This document shows positions 1 through 5,262 of a stretch of 6,956 bases of DNA, in pieces (the first letter of the stretch is position 1; the number at the start of each line of letters is the position of its first letter). The DNA lies in NCBI GenBank assembly GCA_017625275.1, contig JAGALI010000139.1, positions 1 through 6,956 of the forward strand. Reading direction: 5' to 3'. Under the pieces are notes generated by a model that did not search any database, was not told where the DNA came from, and saw only the letters and a program-made list of their open reading frames with translations. Made by a program: the position numbers and the translations under genes. This stretch comes from Clostridia bacterium (GTDB taxonomy: Bacteria; Bacillota; Clostridia; Oscillospirales; CAG-272).

Positions 1-425
1 AGTTTGATTACATAATTATCGACTGTCCACCATCTATTGGTCTTATAACCATTAACGCGCTGAGTGCTAGCAGTAGCATTATAATACCCTTACAGTGCGA
101 ATATTACGCGCTTGAGGGCATGTCACAGCTTATGCTTACTATAAAAAAGGTGAAGGAGCTATACAATCCTCGCCTATATATTCTCGGTATTCTTGTAACT
201 ATGTTTAATAGTCGTCTAAAGCTTTGCACACAGGTGCTTTCGGAGCTTGAAAAATACTACACGGACAAGCTATTTGACACCAAAATCTCACGCACGGTGA
301 AGCTTTGTGAGTGTCCGAGCTATGGTGAGCCGATTTATTATTACGCAAGATATTCAAGACCTAGCCTTGAATATCAGGATTTAGCTAAGGAAATTGTATC
401 TAGAACAGGGGGATTTTTAATATGA
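1..425 (+). CDS. parA: ParA/Soj chromosome-partitioning ATPase, 3' part only
   Basis: This is the C-terminal 140 residues of a ParA/Soj-type deviant Walker ATPase; the frame is already open at the window edge (first whole codon at position 3) and the start and the Walker A motif lie outside. The visible Walker B stretch is YIIIDCPPS, followed by a family-typical NAL...S..IIPLQCEYYALEGMSQL segment and a C-terminal APSYG-like block (here CPSYGEP). ParA proteins bind DNA and ATP and, stimulated by ParB, move or load the origin region; Soj also affects DnaA in Bacillus. An internal ATG at 120 is not the start, because the conserved Walker B lies upstream of it in the same frame. The TGA stop overlaps the parB ATG by 4 bases (ATGA at 422-425), so the two are translationally coupled. 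The family is usually about 250 residues, so roughly 45 percent is missing only because of the window boundary. Confidence 0.93.
   Translation, partial: FDYIIIDCPPSIGLITINALSASSSIIIPLQCEYYALEGMSQLMLTIKKVKELYNPRLYILGILVTMFNSRLKLCTQVLSELEKYYTDKLFDTKISRTVKLCECPSYGEPIYYYARYSRPSLEYQDLAKEIVSRTGGFLI
407..412 (+). promoter_or_regulatory. Ribosome binding site of parB
   Basis: AGGGGG lies 9 bases before the parB ATG at 422, inside the last codons of parA. It supports the 422 start and the coupled parA-parB arrangement. Confidence 0.6.
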
Positions 426-1309
426 AAAGAACAGGACTTGGAAAGGGACTTGAGTCGATTTTTGCCGACAACTACACCGAAAAGGCAGTGTCTGGCGAGA
501 GCACAAAAACATTAAAGCTTTCACAAATCGAGGCAAAGAGCGACCAGCCAAGAAAATATTTTGATGTTGACGCGCTTGAAAATCTTGCAGATTCGATAGC
601 ACAGCATGGGCTTTTACAGCCAATCCTTGTACGCAGGGTTGAAAGTGGCTATTATCAGATTGTTGCAGGAGAAAGACGCTATAGGGCCTCAAAGATGGCA
701 GGGCTTACAGAGATACCTGTGGTTATAATCGAGGCCGATGAGCTAAAGGCAGCGGAGCTTGCGATAATTGAAAATGTTCAAAGAGAGGACCTAAATCCAT
801 ACGAGGAGGCGCAGGCGTATGCGTCGCTTATGGACGATTTTGACCTCACACAGGAGCAGGTTAGTGAAAGAGTAGGCAAGTCGCGCAGTGCGATTGCAAA
901 CACTCTTCGTCTTTTGGAGCTTCCTGACGAGGTGCTTGAGATGCTAAAGACCGGTGATATAAGCGCAGGCCACGCAAGGGCGCTTTTAGGACTTAAGGAC
1001 AAGGACGCAATTGTAGATACAGCTCAAAAGATACTTATTCGCTCTCTCAATGTTAGAGATACAGAGGCGCTTGTAAAGAAGCTTAATAAGCTATTTGATA
1101 CAGCTGACGAGGTTGAGGCTGACGAGGAATACAGGGTTGACTATGTAAAGGACCTTGAGGACAGGGCAAGAAGCCTTTCTGGCAGACAAATCAAAATAAA
1201 GGCTAAGGGCAAAAATAAGGTTATTCAGGTTGAATATAGTGATAACGAGGATCTTGAGGAGCTTTTGGTAAAGCTTTGTGGCAAGAAAATCATTGAGGGA
1301 GTTCTATGA
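422..1309 (+). CDS. parB: ParB/Spo0J chromosome-partitioning CTPase clamp
   Basis: Complete ParB/Spo0J of 295 residues, a normal length. ParB loads at parS sites near the origin, closes as a CTP-dependent clamp, spreads on DNA and recruits SMC/condensin and ParA. The order of parts is typical: an N-terminal RxGLGKGL motif (residues 3-10) of the kind that stimulates ParA ATPase; the ParB/Srx CTP-binding domain at about 30-120 with QPRKYFD (42-48), GLLQPI (63-68), GERRYRAS (83-90) and ENVQRED (117-123); a helix-turn-helix at about 142-163 (LTQEQVSERVGKSRSAIANT) that reads parS; then a central domain and a C-terminal dimerisation region. The ATG at 422 overlaps the parA stop, and the TGA overlaps the start of the following membrane gene by 4 bases. 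No parS-like 16-mer (TGTTTCACGTGAAACA) is seen in the window. A Noc paralogue is less likely because it is directly paired with parA. Confidence 0.96.
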   Translation: MKRTGLGKGLESIFADNYTEKAVSGESTKTLKLSQIEAKSDQPRKYFDVDALENLADSIAQHGLLQPILVRRVESGYYQIVAGERRYRASKMAGLTEIPVVIIEADELKAAELAIIENVQREDLNPYEEAQAYASLMDDFDLTQEQVSERVGKSRSAIANTLRLLELPDEVLEMLKTGDISAGHARALLGLKDKDAIVDTAQKILIRSLNVRDTEALVKKLNKLFDTADEVEADEEYRVDYVKDLEDRARSLSGRQIKIKAKGKNKVIQVEYSDNEDLEELLVKLCGKKIIEGVL

Positions 1310-1770
1310 TAGCTCTCACAACTGAAATCAGTCACAATATAACCACAGGTATGCTTGTTTGGGGTGTTTGCATCGGTGCAATTTTGGCGTTTACGGTGTA
1401 TTTTTTCCAAATGAGAATACTAGGTGCGCTGGTGCGTGCGCTTCTTTCGCAGGCAAGGGGCGAGGAAAATGCAAAAACGCTTGACGAGATAGGCAAGAAT
1501 CACTTTGTGTATCGCTTCTTTCTAAGAGAAAAAAGTCCACTTCGCAAATATGTTTTCGTGGTGGGTGGCGTGCTTCCTCAAAATAGCGAGGCAGAGGCAG
1601 ACTTTTCCCTCGCACGCTTTTATATCGACGAGGATAAGGCTAGCATCGCTGAAATAAGATACTCAAAGGAAACAAAAATTTGGGTATATGTGGTTGCAAT
1701 TTTAACATTTCTTGCCGTCGGTGCGATAATGTACTTTGTTCTCCCGTGGCTTTTGAATTTTATAGGATAA
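1306..1770 (+). CDS. Unrecognised two-helix membrane protein in the parAB operon
   Basis: I do not recognise a family for this 154-residue protein. It has a hydrophobic segment at about 15-36 (GMLVWGVCIGAILAFTVYFF) and another at about 125-150 near the C-terminus, ending WLLNFIG. Between them are about 90 mostly polar residues (for example LSQARGEENAKTLDEIGK and FYIDEDKASIAEIRYSKE), so the likely form is a hairpin in the membrane with a soluble middle domain; positive residues after helix 1 (R37, R44, R51) suggest this domain faces the cytoplasm. The ATG at 1306 is chosen because GAGGGAG stands just upstream and because ATGA is shared with the parB stop, the same 4-base overlap used between parA and parB. 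Co-translation with ParB suggests a role near chromosome segregation or the cell envelope, but that is only context. A second in-frame ATG at 1351 would remove the first 15 residues and is less likely. Confidence 0.8.
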   Translation: MIALTTEISHNITTGMLVWGVCIGAILAFTVYFFQMRILGALVRALLSQARGEENAKTLDEIGKNHFVYRFFLREKSPLRKYVFVVGGVLPQNSEAEADFSLARFYIDEDKASIAEIRYSKETKIWVYVVAILTFLAVGAIMYFVLPWLLNFIG

Positions 1771-1780
1771 TCAAATAAAA

Positions 1781-1819
1781 AAGAGCAAGAATAGAGGGCT
1801 TTCCTTTAATCTTGCTCTT
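1781..1819. terminator. Bidirectional terminator between the par operon and the XRE gene
   Basis: AAGAGCAAGA (1781-1790) pairs perfectly with TCTTGCTCTT (1810-1819), a 10-bp stem with a 19-base loop. On the plus strand it is followed by a T-rich ATTTCTATTT, and on the minus strand by TTTTATTTGA, so it can end both the parAB operon and the convergent XRE gene, whose stop is at 1824-1826. The loop is longer than in ideal intrinsic terminators, and the minus-strand T tract is the better one. Confidence 0.7.
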
Positions 1820-1823
1820 ATTT

Positions 1824-2033
1824 CTATTTAATCTTATCACTGATTCCCGCTAAATAATCAAGCGAGGTTTTATAAAATTTTGAAAGTGTTATAAAGTGAT
1901 GCATAGGTAGCTCTCGCTCGCCATTTTCGTAGAGAGAATACTGCTGTTGGGTTGTTCCTAAAAGCGTGGCTATTTCCTTTTGACTTTTGTCGTTGTCCTC
2001 TCTTAAGTCTCTTAAGCGTTTATAAATATACAT
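1824..2033 (-). CDS. Small XRE/Cro-CI family transcriptional regulator
   Basis: A 69-residue protein that is almost only a lambda-repressor-like HTH_3 domain. It would bind DNA as a dimer and most often repress nearby genes. Visible features are the first helix (MYIYKRLRDLREDNDKS), helix 2 of the HTH with SQKEIATLLG (17-26), the recognition helix starting TTQQQYSLYENGER (27-40, containing the family's Y-E-N-G-x-R signature), and the closing LPMHHFITLSKFYKTSLDYLAG (42-62), the usual end of this fold. There is no ligand or peptidase domain. The ATG (CAT at 2031-2033) has GGAG 7 bases upstream (complement of 2041-2044). It runs convergent to the par operon and divergent from the DUF6809-like gene, sharing a 108-base spacer. 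Autoregulation and control of that neighbour through the inverted repeat at 2075-2094 is an inference. Confidence 0.9.
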   Translation of the reverse strand: MYIYKRLRDLREDNDKSQKEIATLLGTTQQQYSLYENGERELPMHHFITLSKFYKTSLDYLAGISDKIK

Positions 2034-2066
2034 ATTAACTCTCCATAATTTGATTTTCCTGAAAAT

Positions 2067-2075
2067 ATTTTAACA
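2067..2075 (-). promoter_or_regulatory. Candidate extended -10 promoter of the XRE gene
   Basis: On the minus strand the bases read TGTTAAAAT, a TGn plus TAAAAT extended -10. It would start transcription near 2060, about 27 bases before the XRE ATG. The -35 position (AATACA on the minus strand) is poor, which is common for extended -10 promoters. Confidence 0.45.
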
Positions 2076-2094
2076 TACATTCAAAAATATGTAT
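2075..2094. promoter_or_regulatory. Inverted repeat, candidate XRE operator
   Basis: ATACAT (2075-2080) and ATGTAT (2089-2094) form a 6-8-6 inverted repeat directly between the two divergent promoters and touching the XRE -10 element. Size and place suit a small XRE dimer. In AT-rich DNA short repeats arise by chance, so this is only a candidate. Confidence 0.4.
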
Positions 2095-2113
2095 TTATTT
2101 ACATCTAAACGCA

Positions 2114-2122
2114 TGTTATAAT
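2114..2122 (+). promoter_or_regulatory. Extended -10 promoter of the DUF6809-like gene
   Basis: TGTTATAAT is a perfect TGn-TATAAT extended -10. The -35 at 17-bp spacing (TTTATT, 2094-2099) is weak. The start of transcription would be near 2129, giving a very short leader before the GGAGGG ribosome binding site (2131-2136) and the ATG at 2142. Confidence 0.6.
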
Positions 2123-2141
2123 GTTAAAAAGGAGGGATAAA

Positions 2142-2436
2142 ATGAATAAAATTATAAAAACTGTTTTTTGGCGAAACAGACGCTTGTGAATTGGTTGGAG
2201 TTGACAAGACAGGAGAGAGCTATTATGAAAAAGCAGAGCAGATATTACAGGAGCTTTCGACAGGCTTAGATGAGGGGAAGCGAAGGCTTTTGAACGAGCT
2301 TGAGGAGTATATGCTAGATGCATCTAGTGCATATCATGAGGCGTATTTTGGGCTTGGCTTTTCTTTAGGAGTTCAGCTGGCGCTTGGAGAGCTGGAAGCA
2401 AAAAAGAGGCTACTCAAGCCTCTTTTTTGTTTGTGA
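2142..2436 (+). pseudogene. DUF6809-like small protein gene, frameshifted near its start
   Basis: The start is clear: GGAGGG at 2131-2136 and ATG at 2142. That frame gives only MNKIIKTVFWRNRRL and stops at 2187-2189. The frame one base on, open from 2158 to the TGA at 2434-2436, continues as LFFGETDACELVGVDKTGES and so on to a helical body (YYEKAEQILQELSTGLDEGK, ELEEYMLDASSAYHEAYF) and GFSLGVQLALGELE. The joined product resembles the roughly 90-residue Clostridial DUF6809 family as I recall it: MxxILxxLYYG, a helical middle, then a GFxLGxxLMxE end. Function is unknown. The shift lies in 2156-2168, where A5 and T6 runs stand close together; one base too many, or two T missing, would explain it. 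The last codons lie inside a terminator stem. Translation could restart at TTG 2191, just after the stop, but would lose the conserved start and has no Shine-Dalgarno sequence. An assembly error or recoding is possible. Confidence 0.6.
2400..2428. terminator. Strong bidirectional terminator between DUF6809-like gene and mgsA
   Basis: AAAAAAGAGGCT (2400-2411) pairs over 12 bp with AGCCTCTTTTTT (2417-2428), with loop ACTCA. The A6/T6 ends give a T tract on either strand, so it closes both the plus-strand gene and the minus-strand rhamnosidase-mgsA operon, whose last stop is at 2442. The stem lies inside the final codons of the DUF6809-like reading frame. Confidence 0.88.
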
Positions 2437-2441
2437 ATTTG

Positions 2442-2804
2442 TTATTTAAGTGTTGATAGAATGATTTTTGCGCTTGCCACGTTTGTTGCAAGTGGAATTG
2501 ACTGTACATCACAAAGCCTTAGAAGCGCTGACACATCAGGCTCATGTGGCTGAGAGGTAAGTGGGTCACGAAGGAAGATTATAAGGTCTAGCTTGCCCTC
2601 GGCAACCATAGAGCCGATTTGCTGGTCGCCACCGAGAGGTCCACTCTTCATTCTATGTACGCTAAGCCCAGTTTCGCCCATTACAAGCGTTCCTGTTGTT
2701 CCTGTCGCATAAAGCTCATGCTGGGCGAGTATATCCTTATACTCGATTGCGAGCCTTATCATATCATTCTTTTTCTTGTCGTGTGCAATTAATGCTATTT
2801 TCAT
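2442..2804 (-). CDS. mgsA: Methylglyoxal synthase
   Basis: Converts dihydroxyacetone phosphate to methylglyoxal and phosphate in the cytoplasm, a bypass of lower glycolysis that relieves sugar-phosphate build-up. With the start at 2804 it has 120 residues. Family signatures are all present: AHDKKK (7-12, with H8 and D9), the phosphate-binding ATGTTG (33-38) and SGPLGGDQQIG (54-64) holding the catalytic aspartate D60, D80 in the LIIFLRDPL strand, and QPHEPDVSALLR (85-96) with H87 and D90, where E88 replaces the commoner D. The end ATNVASAKIIL is also typical. The ATG at 2804 is preferred over an in-frame ATG at 2837, because AGAGG lies 6 bases upstream (complement of 2811-2815), the family begins at MKIALIAHD, and the longer form would run into the upstream gene. 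It lies 17 bases behind the rhamnosidase stop and shares its transcript, an unusual partner for mgsA. Confidence 0.95.
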   Translation of the reverse strand: MKIALIAHDKKKNDMIRLAIEYKDILAQHELYATGTTGTLVMGETGLSVHRMKSGPLGGDQQIGSMVAEGKLDLIIFLRDPLTSQPHEPDVSALLRLCDVQSIPLATNVASAKIILSTLK

Positions 2805-2821
2805 ATTTTTCCTCTTTTTTG

Positions 2822-5014
2822 TTATAATTCGCAACACAGGGTAGCCTCGTTATCGGTTACCTCGTAAAGCTCATCGTTTGGAAGATGAACGATTTTGCGA
2901 ACATTGTCGTTTGATTTTATGTGAATTGTAAAGGTGTCGGCTTCCTTCTTCCATGAAACGAACACATCGCCAGCGATTGTTGATACTGTTCCACGCGCGC
3001 TATCTCTGCCCTCAATATATGGCTTTATAGAGATTGATTTTTCTGCCACATCATAGGTGCGAACGCCAAGAACGGTTGCGCTAAACTCGTAAATTGCAAG
3101 CGCACCCCACGCGTGACACTCACTACGGGATTCGGTTGGGGTTTCAGGGATTGTAGTGCAGTTGAGCTTCAAAAGCGCCCTGTAGGAGTCCATCATTTCC
3201 CTTGTCTTATCGTACATTCCAGCAGCCTCAAGCGCACGGAAGTAGAAATAAGCAAATGCAAAGGTGCTCTTTGCCTCAATATTCAAGGAATTTGTCATTA
3301 TCTTTTTTGCGCGTGCAGGGGTAGCAGTGCCAGAGAGCACACACCAGGTCTGCATATGCTGTGAGAAGTAGATGTGATTTACATCGTCAGCATACATTCC
3401 TCTTTTGCTGTCCCAAAAATACTTGTTTGTGTTTGCGATAAGGGTCTTGGCAAGCGCCTCATATTCCCTTGCAACATCGCGTCTGCCACAAACAGCATTG
3501 AGCTTCGCAGCGCATTTTAGGAAGTATGCGAGCATTGGGTTATAAATTCCGATAACGCCCTCGTAAACTCCGAGAGGAACGCCACCCTCACAGCCTCTTT
3601 TTTGGTCATAAACCCAAGGCCTTGACCAGTCGATAAAGTTCCAGTACTTGCTTTGGGCAACCAGTCCGTCATCGCCTATATGTTGTCTAAACCACTCAAC
3701 AACTCCGTCAATTGCGCGAAGATGCTTTCTTACAAGCGCCTTGTCACCAAAGCGAATATAGTGGGAATAAACCATAAAGATAAAGTATAGCTGGAAGGAC
3801 GGAATATGCTGGTCTGGGGTAGATGGTGTTCTAGATGGCATAAGTCCATCGGCAAGCTGTGCGTGGGCAAAATCGTCCATACATTTTCTCGCAAGACGGT
3901 CATCGTCTGTTAGCTGATAATTAAAGAGCATCTGTGTCGAGGAATCCATGCAATATTGCAATTGCTCGTAGAATGGGCAGTCCTCGTAGGTCTCATGCAT
4001 ACAGCGCTGAAGCGTGCGCACGCTAATCTCCCAGAGCTTATTATCTATTTCTGTGCCAAAGTCGTAGTCTGTGCGAACAGTCATAGGGTAGTTAACCTCA
4101 ATAAAGCGCTCAAGCTCTATCGACACATCTCCCTCTATATCAACCTTGATAAAGCGGAAGCAACGGAAATAAAATGGCTCATAGCTAAATTCGCCATCAA
4201 CCTCGATGGTATCTGCCATTTTATCGTAATAGGGAAGGGTGCGGTCGGTACGGTCACGATAGGTTTTCCAGTTTCCAGAGTCAAAGCACTCAAAGAAGCG
4301 AAGCGTTACCTTGCCCTTGCCCTTGAGCTTAAAGCGAGGGAAGCCGAAGGTTAGGTATTTTGCCTCGTAAAATTCGCCGTCAAAGGAAATTATATCGCTC
4401 TTGTCCTTGAAGTCTAGCATAGGAATAGGACGCTCATGAAGGAATAGTCGGTTTGTGCCACCCCACCAGTAGTGGTCCTCCTCTCCGTTTGAAACGCCAC
4501 AGCGCTCAACTGCGCACTCAAACGGAGTGCCCATTACGCCATTTGCATCTACATATTCAATAGGCGAGGCTGAGTTTGTGTCGCCAGAGGTCTTAAGACC
4601 GATTGCGTTTACGCGCGAAACAAGCCATGATGTGTCTGTTTTTACGCATACATCTCCACATCTGAGCTCTAAAACGAGCAGGGCAGAGCCAACGCGTACA
4701 ACTCCGTCGATTGTGCCCCAAAGGCTCTCAACATCTGTTGCAGGAAGCTGAAGCACCTCGACAAAAATCTCGTTCTCTCCTACCCTTAGGTAGTCGCCCA
4801 CGCTTACTGTGTCAAAATATGTTTTCTCGCGTGTGCCCTTGCATGGGCCTACGCATACGAATTTTCCATTTATAAAAAGCTTATAGCGCGCCTGCGCACT
4901 TATTTCAACTGTTGCCTCGGAAACAGCCTCAAGCGAGAAGCTTTTTTTGAAATAATACAGACACATGGCTGTATCTGTTGAGCTTTTGTGAGTAATCCAT
5001 TTACAGTCCTTCAT
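2822..5014 (-). CDS. GH78-like alpha-L-rhamnosidase, intracellular
   Basis: A 730-residue protein resembling glycoside hydrolase family 78, whose inverting enzymes release alpha-L-rhamnose from glycosides or oligosaccharides. The N-terminal half (about 1-310) is beta-rich with the accessory-domain hallmark RYKLFINGKFVCVGP (43-57). The (alpha/alpha)6 catalytic barrel runs about 315-645, with HETYEDCPFYEQLQY (340-354) in place of the classical DCPQRDERLGWTGD; E350 is the candidate general acid. Other barrel landmarks are DGLMPSRTPS (389-398), YWNFIDW (457-463) and ESRSECHAWGA (628-638), where a general base glutamate (E624 or E628) and H634-W636 would lie. A small beta C-terminal domain covers about 650-725. 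There is no signal peptide and there are 22 cysteines, so it is cytoplasmic and acts on imported substrate. AGAGG stands 5 bases before the ATG. Sugar specificity is not proven: the CPxYEQLQY subgroup is poorly characterised as far as I know. Confidence 0.85.
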   Translation of the reverse strand: MKDCKWITHKSSTDTAMCLYYFKKSFSLEAVSEATVEISAQARYKLFINGKFVCVGPCKGTREKTYFDTVSVGDYLRVGENEIFVEVLQLPATDVESLWGTIDGVVRVGSALLVLELRCGDVCVKTDTSWLVSRVNAIGLKTSGDTNSASPIEYVDANGVMGTPFECAVERCGVSNGEEDHYWWGGTNRLFLHERPIPMLDFKDKSDIISFDGEFYEAKYLTFGFPRFKLKGKGKVTLRFFECFDSGNWKTYRDRTDRTLPYYDKMADTIEVDGEFSYEPFYFRCFRFIKVDIEGDVSIELERFIEVNYPMTVRTDYDFGTEIDNKLWEISVRTLQRCMHETYEDCPFYEQLQYCMDSSTQMLFNYQLTDDDRLARKCMDDFAHAQLADGLMPSRTPSTPDQHIPSFQLYFIFMVYSHYIRFGDKALVRKHLRAIDGVVEWFRQHIGDDGLVAQSKYWNFIDWSRPWVYDQKRGCEGGVPLGVYEGVIGIYNPMLAYFLKCAAKLNAVCGRRDVAREYEALAKTLIANTNKYFWDSKRGMYADDVNHIYFSQHMQTWCVLSGTATPARAKKIMTNSLNIEAKSTFAFAYFYFRALEAAGMYDKTREMMDSYRALLKLNCTTIPETPTESRSECHAWGALAIYEFSATVLGVRTYDVAEKSISIKPYIEGRDSARGTVSTIAGDVFVSWKKEADTFTIHIKSNDNVRKIVHLPNDELYEVTDNEATLCCEL

Positions 5015-5033
5015 AAAAACCTCTAAATATGTA

Positions 5034-5051
5034 TTAAGGGCTAGCCCTTAA
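5034..5051. promoter_or_regulatory. 18-bp perfect palindrome, likely operator of the rhamnosidase-mgsA operon
   Basis: TTAAGGGCTAGCCCTTAA is a perfect 18-bp palindrome. On the minus strand it starts about 5 bases after the -10 element and so covers the predicted start of transcription near 5049. That is the usual place for a repressor operator of the LacI, GntR or TetR type. If transcribed, it would also fold into an 8-9 bp hairpin at the very 5' end of the mRNA. No matching regulator gene is in the window. Confidence 0.7.
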
Positions 5052-5055
5052 ATCC

Positions 5056-5084
5056 ATTATAAGGTAAAACCAATCTCTCGTCAA
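5056..5084 (-). promoter_or_regulatory. Sigma-A type promoter of the rhamnosidase-mgsA operon
   Basis: On the minus strand TTGACG (5084-5079) and a perfect TATAAT (5061-5056) are separated by exactly 17 bases. This near-consensus promoter would start at about 5049, giving a leader of about 35 bases with AGAGG before the ATG at 5014. Such a strong promoter overlapped by a palindrome suggests control by repression. Confidence 0.85.
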
Positions 5085-5115
5085 GACGAAAAAAGAAAGA
5101 AATTCGAAAATTCTC

Positions 5116-5144
5116 TTGACAGAATTAATAATATATTATAAAAT
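5116..5144 (+). promoter_or_regulatory. Sigma-A type promoter of rny
   Basis: A perfect TTGACA (5116-5121), a 17-base AT-rich spacer and TAAAAT (5139-5144) form a strong promoter starting near 5151. It is divergent from the rhamnosidase promoter, with the two -35 boxes 31 bases apart. The resulting leader before the rny ATG is about 112 bases. Confidence 0.75.
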
Positions 5145-5160
5145 TAAATTATGTAGATAT

Positions 5161-5192
5161 ATGGTGGTGGGCTTGCCTTGACCCGTTGCCAT
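5161..5192 (+). other. Predicted hairpin in the rny leader
   Basis: In RNA, 5161-5171 (AUGGUGGUGGG) can pair with 5182-5192 (CCCGUUGCCAU) over 11 positions, four of them G-U wobbles, with a 10-base loop. The G-U pairs make the DNA strand asymmetric, so this would be an RNA-level, plus-strand structure. It lacks a following T tract and is not a terminator. Whether it has a role, such as protecting or regulating the rny mRNA, is unknown. Confidence 0.35.
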
Positions 5193-5249
5193 TGTTGCAT
5201 AAAGAATTTAAACGACCCTTGTGGTCAAAAATCAAGGAAATACAACGAA

Positions 5250-5254
5250 AGGAG
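5250..5254 (+). promoter_or_regulatory. Ribosome binding site that fixes the rny start
   Basis: AGGAG lies 8 bases before the ATG at 5263. The longer in-frame GTG at 5221 has no such site, so the protein starts with MVEYVIGG. Confidence 0.85.
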
Positions 5255-5262
5255 AAAGGCAT

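Noticed and set aside
120..425. A separate 101-residue gene starting at ATG 120
   Set aside because: The same frame is open from position 3 and encodes the ParA Walker B region upstream of the ATG, so this is the internal part of parA.
1..1770. parS site near parAB
   Set aside because: I looked for the palindromic parS consensus and close variants and saw none.
2098..2122. TTTACA as -35 box for the TATAAT at 2117
   Set aside because: The spacing is only 13 bases, too short for sigma-A; the extended -10 reading is better.
2805..2837. Longer mgsA start at the ATG at 2837
   Set aside because: It would overlap the rhamnosidase stop and add 11 residues not seen in the family; AGAGG sits before the ATG at 2804.
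3956..4354. 132-residue open frame antisense to the rhamnosidase
   Set aside because: Shadow of a conserved gene on the other strand, with no start signals.
5221..5262. Longer rny start at GTG 5221
   Set aside because: No ribosome binding site, and the family begins at the membrane helix right after the ATG at 5263.
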